NCBI RefSeq assembly: GCF_040703125.1
Contig: NZ_CP160035.1
Span: 2,941,001 to 3,005,000 of the forward strand
Direction of reading: 5' to 3'
Length of the DNA: 64,000 bases
Source of the DNA: Flavobacterium ovatum
Lineage (GTDB): Bacteria > Bacteroidota > Bacteroidia > Flavobacteriales > Flavobacteriaceae
The position numbers and the translations under genes were made by a program. The notes beneath the pieces are model-generated. The model was not told where the DNA came from and ran no database searches. It worked only from the letters and a program-made list of their open reading frames with translations. Shown piece by piece: positions 43,708 through 53,312 of this stretch (positions are counted from its first letter, which is position 1; each line of letters starts with the position of its first letter).

Positions 43708-46107
43708 ATGATTACAAATACAGAACTAGAATATAAGGGGGATTTATATCCATCAAAAATAATTTCCCATGAACACGAAGTAGATTCTGTTTATTTTTAC
43801 ACCAATAATAGTGTTATTCTAAAAGTTACAATATTAAGAGATAGCATGTTACGTTTTAGGTATACCACCAAAGGATATTTTAGTAATGATTTTTCATATG
43901 CAATAGATGAAAATCATTCCCATGGGTATAATTTTCTTGAAGTTGATGAAAAAGCAACTTACTTTCAGATTAAAACAAGTAAAGTTATTTGTAAAATCCA
44001 AAAAGATGATCTTCGAATTTCTATTTTAGATATTGAAGGAAAAGTTATTTTAGAGGATGAGTTGGGTTTTCACTGGGAAGAAAGTTACGAGTTTGGTGGA
44101 AACATAGTTAAGATGAGTAAAGCTTCCAGGGATGGAGAATCTTTCTACGGACTTGGGGATAAAGCGACTCAAATGAATCTAAAAGGAAAGAGATTAGAAA
44201 ACTTTGCCACAGATCAATATGCATATCAAAAAGACCAAGAGCCGCTTTACAAAGTAGTTCCATTTTATATTGGATTACACAATAAACAATCATACGGGAT
44301 ATTCTTTGACAATACTTTTAGAACAAATTTTGACTTTTGTCATGATCGAAGAAATGTGACTAGTTTTTGGGCTGAAGGAGGGGAAATGAACTACTATTTT
44401 ATTTATGGGCCTAAAATGCAAGACGTTGTGGTTTCCTATACTGATTTAACAGGGAAACCAGAATTACCGCCTTTGTGGACTTTAGGCTTTCACCAATGTA
44501 AATGGAGCTATTATCCAGAGAGTAATGTCAAAGAAGTAACAGCAAAATTTAGAGAACTTAAAATTCCATGTGATGCTATCTATTTGGATATTGATTACAT
44601 GGACGGTTTTAGGTGTTTTACTTGGAACAAAGAATATTTTCCAGATCCAAAACGAATGGTTTCAGAATTAGCCGCTGACGGTTTTAAAACAGTAGTTATC
44701 ATTGACCCTGGTATAAAAATAGACAAGGAATATTCAGTTTATCAAGAAGCGCTGGCTAAAGATTATTTTTGTAAAAGAGCCGATGGTCCTTATATGAAAG
44801 GAAAAGTGTGGCCCGGAGAATGTAATTTTCCAGACTATACAAATCCTGAGGTTAGAGAGTGGTGGGCAGGATTATTTAAAGAATTAGTTGCAGATATAGG
44901 AGTAAAAGGAGTTTGGAATGATATGAATGAACCTGCCGTTATGGAAGTCCCTAATAAAACATTCCCAATGGATGTTCGGCATGATTATGATGGTAATCCA
45001 TGTAGTCACAGGAAAGCGCATAATATTTATGGTACGCAAATGGCAAGAGCAACTTATCATGGTATGAAGAAATTTGCTTACCCAAAACGACCTTTTGTGA
45101 TTACGCGTTCAGCCTATTCTGGAGCACAACGTTATACTTCGTCATGGACAGGTGATAATGTCGCCACTTGGGAGCATTTATGGTTAGCTAACATTCAAGT
45201 TCAACGTCTAAATATTTCAGGAATGGGATTCACAGGTTCTGATATAGGAGGATTTGCAGAACAACCTACGGGTGAATTATACGCTCGTTGGATTCAATTG
45301 GGAGTATTTCATCCATTTTGTAGAACGCATTCTTCCGGTGATCACGGAAACCAAGAACCTTGGGCATTTGACGAAGAAGTAGTCGATATTACACGAAAAT
45401 TTATAAATCTCCGTTACCAATTACTCCCATATCTATATACTATGTTCTGGCAATATATTGAAGATGGAATTCCGATGTTGAAACCTTTGGTTTATTTTGA
45501 TCAAGAAGATATACAAACACATTATCGTAATGACGAATTTATTTTTGGTAATCAGATTTTGGTTTGTCCAATTTTAGAACCTAATTCTTTAGGTAGGAGA
45601 ATGTATGTCCCTAGAGGTCAGTGGTATAATTATTGGACTAATTCTTTGTTAAAAGGAGGGAAAGAAAAGTGGGTAGATTCAAAATTTGATGAAATCCCTA
45701 TTTTTGTAAAAGCAGGTGCCATTATTCCAAAATATCCTGTGCAACAATATGTGGGTGAATTAGATTTTGACGAATTAACTCTAGACTTATATTATAAAGA
45801 AGGAGTTGAAAAATCTGTAGTTTATGAAGATGCTCAAGATGGGTATGATTACAAAAAAGGACGATTCAGTTTCTTGTCTTTTCAGGTTACAGGTAAGGAG
45901 AACGAATTAATAATTCAGTTGCATAAAGACGGGAAATACGAAACAAATTATTCTAAATATAAAATTAACTTAATTGGTTTGCCTTTTAAAGTGAAAAATA
46001 TTGAAATTAACAATGAAAAGATAGTTTTTGAAAAAAAAACATTAGTAAAAGAAAATTATCTGATTGTGCCTAAGGAGTTTAATGTATTGCATATTATTGG
46101 GGAATAA
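43708..46107 (+). CDS. GH31-family alpha-glucosidase
   Basis: A 799-residue GH31 enzyme with no signal peptide, so probably cytosolic. The catalytic nucleophile is the Asp of KGVWNDMNEPAV, and the acid/base Asp is likely in SWTGDNVATWEHLW. Other family blocks are LWTLGFHQCKWSYYPE, DIDYMDGFRCFTW and GMGFTGSDIGGFAEQP. The N-terminal 240 residues form the beta-sandwich, and the C-terminal 150 form a second sandwich. It hydrolyses alpha-glucosidic bonds of maltose or glycogen oligomers. It follows glgB by 217 nt, which hold a possible -7 TAAATTTG (43666-43673), so it may have its own promoter. Confidence 0.92.
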   Translation: MITNTELEYKGDLYPSKIISHEHEVDSVYFYTNNSVILKVTILRDSMLRFRYTTKGYFSNDFSYAIDENHSHGYNFLEVDEKATYFQIKTSKVICKIQKDDLRISILDIEGKVILEDELGFHWEESYEFGGNIVKMSKASRDGESFYGLGDKATQMNLKGKRLENFATDQYAYQKDQEPLYKVVPFYIGLHNKQSYGIFFDNTFRTNFDFCHDRRNVTSFWAEGGEMNYYFIYGPKMQDVVVSYTDLTGKPELPPLWTLGFHQCKWSYYPESNVKEVTAKFRELKIPCDAIYLDIDYMDGFRCFTWNKEYFPDPKRMVSELAADGFKTVVIIDPGIKIDKEYSVYQEALAKDYFCKRADGPYMKGKVWPGECNFPDYTNPEVREWWAGLFKELVADIGVKGVWNDMNEPAVMEVPNKTFPMDVRHDYDGNPCSHRKAHNIYGTQMARATYHGMKKFAYPKRPFVITRSAYSGAQRYTSSWTGDNVATWEHLWLANIQVQRLNISGMGFTGSDIGGFAEQPTGELYARWIQLGVFHPFCRTHSSGDHGNQEPWAFDEEVVDITRKFINLRYQLLPYLYTMFWQYIEDGIPMLKPLVYFDQEDIQTHYRNDEFIFGNQILVCPILEPNSLGRRMYVPRGQWYNYWTNSLLKGGKEKWVDSKFDEIPIFVKAGAIIPKYPVQQYVGELDFDELTLDLYYKEGVEKSVVYEDAQDGYDYKKGRFSFLSFQVTGKENELIIQLHKDGKYETNYSKYKINLIGLPFKVKNIEINNEKIVFEKKTLVKENYLIVPKEFNVLHIIGE

Positions 46108-46197
46108 GAAAAATAACAATATTGAAACATTTGAGTTTAATTTTGCAAATAGAATATCCATTATTGTCGTATTTTTGTTAAAATAAAAATAAATATC

Positions 46198-47016
46198 ATG
46201 AAAAAACATTCACTATTAATAGGAATTTGCTCATTAGGATTATTATTCTCGTGTGCAACTAATCCACTCACAGGAAAGAAAACGTTAAATTTTGTTTCGA
46301 ATAGTGAGCTTTTTCCTTCAGCTTTTCAACAATACGGTGAATTCTTAAAAGAAAACAAAGTCATTTCGGGTACAACAGATGCAAGAAGAGTAGAAAATGT
46401 AGGTGTTAGAATAAAAGGAGCAGCCGAAAGGTATTTAGCTTCTTTGGGACAGACTGAATACTTAAAAGATTATCGTTGGGAATATAAATTAGTCGAAAGC
46501 AAAGATATTAATGCTTGGTGTATGCCAGGAGGTAAAATAGTTGTCTATTCAGGGATTATGCCTATTGCTAAAAATGATGCAGGACTAGCAACTGTTATGG
46601 GTCACGAAGTTTCTCATGCTTTGGCTAATCATGGAGCACAACGTATGAGTGCTTCACAAATTCAATCACTTGGCGCAGTTGGTGTTGCAGTTGCTACAGG
46701 AGGTCAAAGTGCCGAAAAACAGCAAATGTGGCAACAATATTACGGTATTGGATCTCAAGTAGGAGGTATGTTGCCGTTTAGTCGTAGTCATGAAACAGAA
46801 GCTGATAAAATTGGATTAGTATTAATGGCTATTGCGGGTTATAATCCAGAAGAATCCATTGATTTTTGGACTAGAATGTCAGCTAATTCAGGAGGTCAAG
46901 CTCCAGCAGAAATGCTAAGCACGCACCCTTCTGATGCTACTAGGATTGCAAACCTTAAAGCTATGGTACCAGAAGCAAAAGCAATTGCTGCTAAATTTGG
47001 AGTTAATTTTAAATAA
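46198..47016 (+). CDS. M48-family metallopeptidase, lipoprotein
   Basis: A 272-residue secreted protease. The N-terminus is a lipoprotein signal: MKKHSLLIGI then a hydrophobic stretch ending LLFSC, with Cys19 as the lipidated residue. The zinc site is HEVSH at residues 136-140 (GHEVSHALANHG). The third ligand is probably a Glu in SHETEADKIGLV. It resembles the LoiP/BepA-type M48 family and probably degrades misfolded outer-membrane proteins in the periplasm. It has a TATTTTTG box at 46170-46177 and ends at a terminator at 47037-47064. Confidence 0.9.
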   Translation: MKKHSLLIGICSLGLLFSCATNPLTGKKTLNFVSNSELFPSAFQQYGEFLKENKVISGTTDARRVENVGVRIKGAAERYLASLGQTEYLKDYRWEYKLVESKDINAWCMPGGKIVVYSGIMPIAKNDAGLATVMGHEVSHALANHGAQRMSASQIQSLGAVGVAVATGGQSAEKQQMWQQYYGIGSQVGGMLPFSRSHETEADKIGLVLMAIAGYNPEESIDFWTRMSANSGGQAPAEMLSTHPSDATRIANLKAMVPEAKAIAAKFGVNFK

Positions 47017-47036
47017 AAAAAAATTAAAAGTTATAG

Positions 47037-47064
47037 AGCCAATTCGAAAGAATTGGCTTTTTTT
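47037..47064 (+). terminator. Intrinsic terminator after the M48 protease gene
   Basis: Stem AGCCAATTC / GAATTGGCT with a GAAA loop, then a seven-T run. Confidence 0.9.
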
Positions 47065-47110
47065 GTACAACAATAGTAAATATAAGAATTATCTAAATAA
47101 AAGAAGCAAT

Positions 47111-48439
47111 ATGTCAATTTTACAAAAAGGAGATAAGAAATTACTAAATGCTTGGGCATTTTACGATTGGGCAAATTCCGTTTACACACTTACTATTGCA
47201 TCGGCTATTTTTCCTATTTTTTATGATGCGCTGTTTACAGAAGGTAATCATTATATTGATGTTTTTGGACTACATTTAAAAAACTCTGCTTTAATTAGTT
47301 TTGTTACGGCCATAGCATTTTTGGTGGTTTCGTTTATTTCTCCGTTGTTATCTGGTATAGCGGATTATGTGGGTAATAAAAAGACATTTATGAAGTTTTT
47401 TTGTTATTTGGGAGCTTTTTCATGTATGGGATTATATTGGTTTGAATTAGAAAACATATACTCCAGCTTAGTATTTTATTTTTTAGGATTAATTGGCTAT
47501 TGGGGGAGTTTGGTATTTTATAACTCCTATCTTCCAGATATTGCTTTTCCAGAACAACAAGACAAGATAAGTGCCAAAGGATATTCATTAGGATACATTG
47601 GTAGTGTTTTGTTATTGGTAATCAATCTAGCAATGATTATGAAGCCAAAGTTTTTTGGAATATCAGGAACAGAGGGAGAAGCTGCAATGAAAGCAATGCG
47701 GTATTCATTTGTAATGGTTGGTGTTTGGTGGATAATATTTAGTCAATATTCCTATTATTATTTACCGAAGGGAAATAAAGAATCACAAAAAAAAATCACC
47801 AAAGCAATTTTCTTTAATGGCTTTAAAGAGCTTAAAAAAGTTTGGCATTTACTTTCGGATAATATTCGATTGAAAATGTATTTAAAAAGCTTTTTTGTTT
47901 ATAGTATGGCGGTACAAACCGTAATGTTGGTCGCAACTTACTTTGGTGCTCAAGAAATTCAATGGTCATCAAAAGAAGAAAGTACCATTGGATTGATAAT
48001 CTGTATTTTGTTGATACAATTGGTAGCGGTTTTAGGCGCAATTTTGACTTCGAAAGCTTCAGGAAGATGGGGGAATATTCCAACCTTAATTGTTATAAAT
48101 ATCGCTTGGGTACTATTTTGTATGCTCGCTTATTTTATAACTTTGCCTATGCATTTTTATATCATGGCAATTTATGCAGGACTCGTTATGGGTGGAGTTC
48201 AATCTTTGTCGCGCTCAACTTATTCAAAATTATTACCAGAAACAGAGGATACTGCATCCTTTTTTAGTTTTTATGACGTTGCTGAGAAAATTGGAATTGT
48301 TATAGGGATGCTAGTGTATGGGTTAATTGACCAAATCACAGGAAGTCCTAGATTTGCAATTGTATTTTTAGCTGTATTTTTCATAACTGGAGTCTTATTA
48401 TTATATAAGATTCCTAAAAAATCAGAATTAATAGTTTAA
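47111..48439 (+). CDS. UMF1-family MFS transporter
   Basis: A 442-residue transporter with about 12 hydrophobic segments. The first block KKLLNAWAFYDWANSVYTL is typical of the UMF1/Atg22-like group, followed by ISPLLSGIADYVGNKK and GGVQSLSRSTYSKLLP, a strong match to that family. It probably exports a small metabolite such as amino acids. The long open frame starts at 46934 inside the protease gene, but the real start is the ATG at 47111 (MSILQKGDKK). The gene ends at the terminator 48457-48493. Confidence 0.88.
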   Translation: MSILQKGDKKLLNAWAFYDWANSVYTLTIASAIFPIFYDALFTEGNHYIDVFGLHLKNSALISFVTAIAFLVVSFISPLLSGIADYVGNKKTFMKFFCYLGAFSCMGLYWFELENIYSSLVFYFLGLIGYWGSLVFYNSYLPDIAFPEQQDKISAKGYSLGYIGSVLLLVINLAMIMKPKFFGISGTEGEAAMKAMRYSFVMVGVWWIIFSQYSYYYLPKGNKESQKKITKAIFFNGFKELKKVWHLLSDNIRLKMYLKSFFVYSMAVQTVMLVATYFGAQEIQWSSKEESTIGLIICILLIQLVAVLGAILTSKASGRWGNIPTLIVINIAWVLFCMLAYFITLPMHFYIMAIYAGLVMGGVQSLSRSTYSKLLPETEDTASFFSFYDVAEKIGIVIGMLVYGLIDQITGSPRFAIVFLAVFFITGVLLLYKIPKKSELIV

Positions 48440-48456
48440 ATTTAAAACGCAGTAGG

Positions 48457-48493
48457 CAATCGTTATGGTATTATGGCATAATGATTGTTTTTT
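48457..48493 (+). terminator. Intrinsic terminator after the MFS gene
   Basis: An 11-bp stem (CAATCGTTATG / CATAATGATTG, one G-T pair) with a 9-nt loop and a T-run. Confidence 0.75.
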
Positions 48494-48616
48494 ATATTAA
48501 AAATATTAATATAATAATACGTTAGTATTTGATTTCCAGTTAAATAAATTACACTATATATTAACTTTGTCATTAAACGACGTTTTGTTTGGTGACAAAA
48601 TGACTTAAATACAATT

Positions 48617-51067
48617 ATGTCAAATCATAAAATAAGTACTATTGACAATCTGTCACTTCAGGAAATTGATTCACAAGCGGAATTAATCCCATTATTGACT
48701 CCCGAGGACGAGGAGGAAATGATGAATGAAGTTTTACCTGAAACAATACCAATTCTTCCGTTACGAAATATGGTTTTGTTTCCGGGTGTTGTTATCCCAA
48801 TAACTGCTGGCCGTGATAAATCAATCAAATTGATTGATGATGCCAATGCAGTTGGAAAAATTATTGGAGTTGTAGCTCAAATCGACGAAGAGGTAGAAGA
48901 GCCTAATAAAAATGATATCCATAAGATAGGTACCGTTGCCCGAATTTTACGTGTTTTAAAAATGCCTGATGGAAACACTACAGTAATTTTGCAAGGGAAA
49001 AAGCGATTCGAAATAACAGAAGTTATTTCTGAAGAGCCTTATATGACTGCTACTATCAAGGACATTATTGAAAAAAAACCGAAGGGTAAAAACACAGAAT
49101 TCTTAGCAATTTTGGATACGGTTAAAGATGTGGCAATTGAAATTATAAAAGAAAGCCCTAATATTCCAAGCGAAGCAACTTTTGCGATTAAGAATATTGA
49201 AAGTCAGTCTTTCTTAATCAATTTTGTAACTTCAAATCTGAATCTATCAGTTAAAGAAAAACAAGAATTGTTAGCTATTAATAATTTAAAAGACAGAGCT
49301 TTAGAAACTTTAAAATACATGAATCTTGAGCTACAAAAATTAGAACTCAAGAATGATATTCAATCTAAAGTACGTTTTGATTTAGATCAACAACAAAGAG
49401 AATATTTTCTTCATCAACAAATGAAAACCATTCAAGAAGAATTGGGTGGTGTTTCACAAGAAGAAGAAATGGATGAGATGTTGGTGAAGTCAAAAACTAA
49501 AAAATGGGATGAAAAATGCCAACAACATTTTGAAAAAGAATTATCTAAAATGAGACGTATGAACCCTCAGGCTCCTGATTTTGGAATTCAAAGAAATTAT
49601 CTAGAGTTATTATTGGAATTGCCTTGGAATGAGTATTCAAAAGATAATTTTGACTTAAAACGTGCGCAAAAAATTTTAGATAGAGATCATTTTGGCTTGG
49701 AAGATGTTAAGAAAAGAATGATAGAGCATTTGGCAGTTTTAAAATTGCGAAATGATATGAAATCGCCTATCATCTGCTTGACAGGACCTCCAGGTGTAGG
49801 TAAAACCTCAATAGGTCGTTCCGTTGCAGAGGCTTTAGGAAGAGAGTATGTACGTATTTCTCTAGGGGGGCTGCGTGATGAAGCTGAGATTCGTGGTCAT
49901 AGAAAAACCTATATTGGAGCTATGCCAGGTCGTATTATTCAAAGTTTAAAAAAAGCAGGAACTTCAAATCCAGTTTTTGTTTTGGATGAAATAGATAAAT
50001 TATCTAATAGTAATCAAGGAGATCCTTCCTCTGCTTTATTGGAGGTTTTAGATCCGGAACAGAACAATTCATTTTATGATAATTTTGTGGAGTTAGGATA
50101 TGATTTATCAAAGGTCATGTTTATTGCTACTTCCAACAATATGGCGGCAATTCAACCAGCTTTGAAAGACCGTATGGAAGTCATTAAAATGTCGGGATAT
50201 ACTATTGAAGAAAAAGTTGAAATAGCGAAGCAACATTTGTTTCCGAGACAGTTAAAAGAACACGGACTTACTTCCAAAGATTTGACTATTGGAAAAAAAC
50301 AATTGGAAAAAATCGTAGAAGGTTATACACGTGAATCAGGAGTTCGTGGTTTGGAAGCTAAAATCGCCCAAGTGATACGTAATGCTGCCAAGTCAGTAGC
50401 GATGGAGGAAGAGTACAATAAAAAAGTCACAGATGCTGATATTATTCAGGTTTTAGGCGTGGCGCGATTAGAAAGAGATAAATACGAGACAAATGATGTT
50501 GCAGGTGTTGTAACTGGTCTAGCTTGGACGAGTGTAGGCGGTGATATTTTATTTATTGAATCTTTAATTTCTCCAGGAAAAGGGGGGATGACAATTACAG
50601 GGAACTTAGGCACTGTAATGAAAGAATCGGCTACGATTGCATTAGAGTATATTAAAGCAAATACCGAATTACTAGGATTAAATCCTGAGATTCTAACAAA
50701 ATATAACATCCATATTCACGTGCCTGAAGGAGCGACTCCTAAGGATGGACCAAGTGCTGGAATAGCAATGTTGACTTCAATAGTTTCTTTGTTTACTCAA
50801 AAAAGAGTGAAGAAAAATATTGCTATGACCGGTGAGATTACACTGAGAGGAAAAGTGCTTCCAGTAGGAGGAATCAAAGAAAAGATTTTGGCTGCCAAAA
50901 GAGCAAATATTAAAGAAATTATCCTTTGTCATGAAAATAAAAGTGACATTGATGAAATTAAACCAGAATATATTGAGGGTTTGACCTTTCACTATGTTAA
51001 AGAAATGTACGAAGTGTTGGAGATTGCAATTACCAATCAAAAAGTAAAAAACGCTAAAACCCTTTAA
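48617..51067 (+). CDS. lon: ATP-dependent protease Lon
   Basis: An 816-residue AAA+ serine protease that degrades misfolded and regulatory proteins. The N-terminal substrate domain includes ILPLRNMVLFPGVVIPITAG. The AAA+ domain has Walker A GPPGVGKTSIG, then the loop LGGLRDEAEIRGHRKTYIG. The protease domain has catalytic Ser713 in KDGPSAGIAM and Lys756 in LPVGGIKEK, which matches the Ser/Lys pair 43 residues apart in E. coli Lon. It has a possible -7 box (TAACTTTG, 48562-48569) upstream and a terminator downstream at 51096-51144. Confidence 0.95.
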   Translation: MSNHKISTIDNLSLQEIDSQAELIPLLTPEDEEEMMNEVLPETIPILPLRNMVLFPGVVIPITAGRDKSIKLIDDANAVGKIIGVVAQIDEEVEEPNKNDIHKIGTVARILRVLKMPDGNTTVILQGKKRFEITEVISEEPYMTATIKDIIEKKPKGKNTEFLAILDTVKDVAIEIIKESPNIPSEATFAIKNIESQSFLINFVTSNLNLSVKEKQELLAINNLKDRALETLKYMNLELQKLELKNDIQSKVRFDLDQQQREYFLHQQMKTIQEELGGVSQEEEMDEMLVKSKTKKWDEKCQQHFEKELSKMRRMNPQAPDFGIQRNYLELLLELPWNEYSKDNFDLKRAQKILDRDHFGLEDVKKRMIEHLAVLKLRNDMKSPIICLTGPPGVGKTSIGRSVAEALGREYVRISLGGLRDEAEIRGHRKTYIGAMPGRIIQSLKKAGTSNPVFVLDEIDKLSNSNQGDPSSALLEVLDPEQNNSFYDNFVELGYDLSKVMFIATSNNMAAIQPALKDRMEVIKMSGYTIEEKVEIAKQHLFPRQLKEHGLTSKDLTIGKKQLEKIVEGYTRESGVRGLEAKIAQVIRNAAKSVAMEEEYNKKVTDADIIQVLGVARLERDKYETNDVAGVVTGLAWTSVGGDILFIESLISPGKGGMTITGNLGTVMKESATIALEYIKANTELLGLNPEILTKYNIHIHVPEGATPKDGPSAGIAMLTSIVSLFTQKRVKKNIAMTGEITLRGKVLPVGGIKEKILAAKRANIKEIILCHENKSDIDEIKPEYIEGLTFHYVKEMYEVLEIAITNQKVKNAKTL

Positions 51068-51095
51068 AATAGAAAAGTTTTATAGTTTGTGTTTG

Positions 51096-51144
51096 AAACC
51101 AAAATTAGGGCTTTTAGTTAAGTTTCTAATTTTGGTTTTATTTT
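51096..51144 (+). terminator. Intrinsic terminator after lon
   Basis: A 13-bp perfect stem (AAACCAAAATTAG with its complement at 51126-51138), a 17-nt loop and a T-rich end. Confidence 0.75.
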
Positions 51145-51239
51145 ATTATTTGATTTTCAATAAAAAAGCAAGTAATTATAGTATAATAATTTTATCTTCG
51201 CAACCGCGTTTTACTTAAACCATTAGAGAAATTCAAAGC

Positions 51240-52259
51240 ATGTTTAAAAGGCATTTAATTTATTTGTTTTTATTTGTTTATTCTTTGTCTTATTCGCAAA
51301 TAGGGGGTAAGAGTGTGTATCAATTTTTGAACTTGGTGACTTCGCCAAGACAAGCAGCACTTGGTGGTAAAACAGTCACTTTATATGATGAAGATGTAAA
51401 TCAAGGAATTTTTAATCCTGCCTCGATCAATCCTGAGATGCATAATCATTTAGCAATAAACTACGGAAATTATTACGGAGAAGTGACTTATGGAACGGCT
51501 TCTTATGCATATACTTATGACCGTCATTTACAGACTTTTCATGCTGGAGTTAACTATGTTAATTACGGTAATTTTGAAGGTTATGATGAAAATGGTCAAC
51601 AAACGGCTTCTTTTACTGGAAGTGAAATAGCATTGTCAGGAGGATATTCATATAATGTCCCGTATTCAAATTTGCATATAGGAGCAAATGCTAAATTGAT
51701 ATCTTCAAGCTTAGAGACCTATTCATCATTAGGTGGAGCTTTAGATTTAGGGGTGATTTATATTGATGAACAAAACGATGTGAACTGGGGATTCGTAATT
51801 CGTAATATAGGAACACAATTCACTACCTACTCAGGCATTAAAGAGCAATTGCCTTTAGAGATTATATTTGGAGTTTCGCAAGAATTAGAGCATGTCCCTA
51901 TTCGTTGGCATTTAAATTTAGAAAACTTACAGCAATGGAATATATCATTTTCTAATCCTGTTAGAGCTGAATCTTCTTTTGATGGAACTACAAAGGAGGA
52001 AAAAATTTCGTTTTTAGGAAACACTTTTCGACATGTGATATTGGGTGCTGAATTGTTTCCTCAAAAAGCTTTCAACTTGCGAGTGAGTTATAATTTCAGA
52101 AGAGCTCAAGAATTAAAAATAGTAGAACAGCGTAATTTTTCTGGTTTTTCACTAGGTTTAGGATTAAAGATGAATAAATTAAAATTCAATTATTCTTATT
52201 CTAGATATACCTTGGCAGGAAATACAAGTTTATTTGGGTTAACCATTAATTTTCAATAA
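51240..52259 (+). CDS. porQ: Type IX secretion system protein PorQ
   Basis: A 339-residue outer-membrane beta-barrel of the type IX secretion system. A signal peptide is visible at residues 1-19 (HLIYLFLFVYSLSYSQ). The mature start GGKSVYQFLNLVTSPRQAAL, the FNPASINPEMHNHLAINYGN block and alternating aromatic strands are the PorQ/PorP-like pattern. PorQ is required for efficient T9SS secretion and interacts with the shell of the translocon. It ends 6 nt before cmk, so the two are translationally coupled. The neighbours porQ, cmk and rpsA are conserved together in Bacteroidota. Confidence 0.88.
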   Translation: MFKRHLIYLFLFVYSLSYSQIGGKSVYQFLNLVTSPRQAALGGKTVTLYDEDVNQGIFNPASINPEMHNHLAINYGNYYGEVTYGTASYAYTYDRHLQTFHAGVNYVNYGNFEGYDENGQQTASFTGSEIALSGGYSYNVPYSNLHIGANAKLISSSLETYSSLGGALDLGVIYIDEQNDVNWGFVIRNIGTQFTTYSGIKEQLPLEIIFGVSQELEHVPIRWHLNLENLQQWNISFSNPVRAESSFDGTTKEEKISFLGNTFRHVILGAELFPQKAFNLRVSYNFRRAQELKIVEQRNFSGFSLGLGLKMNKLKFNYSYSRYTLAGNTSLFGLTINFQ

Positions 52260-52265
52260 TATATT

Positions 52266-52952
52266 TTGACTTCAAAAATAACTATAGCAATAGATGGATT
52301 CTCCTCTACAGGTAAAAGTACTTTGGCTAAACAATTAGCTAAAGAATTAGGATATGCATATGTAGACACTGGAGCTATGTATCGAGCGATTACACTTTTT
52401 GCAATGCAAAATGGGTATATCAACAATGATTTTTTTGATAAAGAATCATTAATACATAGTTTATCCTTCATTCGCTTGCGGTTTAAATTTAGACCCGAAT
52501 TAGGATTTGCAGTTATGATTCTTAATGATATAGATGTTGAGAGTGAAATTCGCACTATTGAGGTTTCTGGATTTGTGAGCAAAATTGCTGAAATTGATGA
52601 AGTTCGAGCGAAACTTGTCGAACAGCAACAAGAAATGGGGAAGGGCAAAGGAATTGTAATGGACGGTAGAGATATAGGTACTGTAGTTTTTCCAGAAGCC
52701 GAATTGAAATTGTATATGAATGCCAATGCACAAACTAGAGCGCAACGTCGTTTTGATGAGTTGGTTTCTAAAGGTGATACCGTTACTTTTGAAGAAGTAT
52801 ATAACAACGTAGTAGAGAGAGATTATATTGATACCCACAGAGCCAATTCTCCGTTGGTAAAAGCAGTTGATGCCATTGAAATTGATAACTCGGCTATGAC
52901 TAGAGGAGAACAATTTTCTTTTGTTTTGGATTTGGTAAAGAAAATAATCTAG
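52266..52952 (+). CDS. cmk: Cytidylate kinase (TTG start)
   Basis: A 228-residue kinase that makes CDP from CMP (dCDP from dCMP). The P-loop is AIDGFSSTGKSTLAKQL (residues 8-24), with YVDTGAMYRAI following. GIVMDGRDIGTVVFPEA is the nucleotide-binding strand. Only a TTG at 52266 gives a start that keeps the P-loop close to the N-terminus; an in-frame stop lies 9 nt upstream, so the TTG start is required by the sequence. It follows porQ by 6 nt, probably by translational coupling, and precedes rpsA, a common pairing in bacteria. Confidence 0.93.
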   Translation: MTSKITIAIDGFSSTGKSTLAKQLAKELGYAYVDTGAMYRAITLFAMQNGYINNDFFDKESLIHSLSFIRLRFKFRPELGFAVMILNDIDVESEIRTIEVSGFVSKIAEIDEVRAKLVEQQQEMGKGKGIVMDGRDIGTVVFPEAELKLYMNANAQTRAQRRFDELVSKGDTVTFEEVYNNVVERDYIDTHRANSPLVKAVDAIEIDNSAMTRGEQFSFVLDLVKKII

Positions 52953-53006
52953 TTTTTTTATCTAATACACTGAAGGAAAACGTAATTATAAAAATAATTA
53001 GTTATG

Positions 53007-53110
53007 AATTAGCCCTGATTGAGCTGGTATCCTCGTAGCGTAGCGGAGAGATAAAGGCGAAAGCAGGAGGTGGAGTTGTACTAAAAACGAGAGTGTTCTG
53101 CTCCTAAATA
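53007..53110. repeat. Candidate flavobacterial intergenic repeat
   Basis: A GC-richer block between cmk and the rpsA promoter. It begins with TTAGCCCTGATTGAGC and ends TTCTGCTCCTAAATA. The middle contains TATC-CTC/GAG-GATA complementary arms around a CGTAGCGTAGCG loop. The beginning and end look like a repeat I remember from many flavobacterial genomes. Family membership is from memory. No second copy is in this window. Confidence 0.45.
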
Positions 53111-53164
53111 TTCAAATAGTTGTTTTAAAATGCAATCTTAAGCAGTGATTATAAGTAGTTTGTT

Positions 53165-53194
53165 TTGTAGTTAGGAAAAAAAGTTTTAATTTTG
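53165..53194 (+). promoter_or_regulatory. Promoter of rpsA
   Basis: TTG (53165-53167), 19 nt spacer, TAATTTTG (53187-53194). It leaves a leader of about 110 nt in which S1 might act on its own mRNA. Confidence 0.72.
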
Positions 53195-53312
53195 CACACC
53201 TTTTGGTGAATAAGAGTTTCCACTAGGTATCAATTAATTATACAAACAACTTCTGTTGTTTTCTATCATTCAAGAAACTCAAGAGAGCGCAGAATACAAA
53301 TTTTTAATCAGC

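Noticed and set aside
46934..47110. Upstream extension of the UMF1 transporter frame into the M48 protease gene
   Set aside because: The extension overlaps the end of the protease gene and its terminator, has no membrane-protein character, and the family starts at the ATG at 47111.
52253..52807. A 184-codon open frame antisense to cmk
   Set aside because: It mirrors the cmk coding strand and contains Ser/Ile-rich shadow sequence with no family resemblance.
53256..53312. 19-residue N-terminal extension of S1
   Set aside because: It has no counterpart in the S1 family, and the ATG at 53313 gives the standard beginning.
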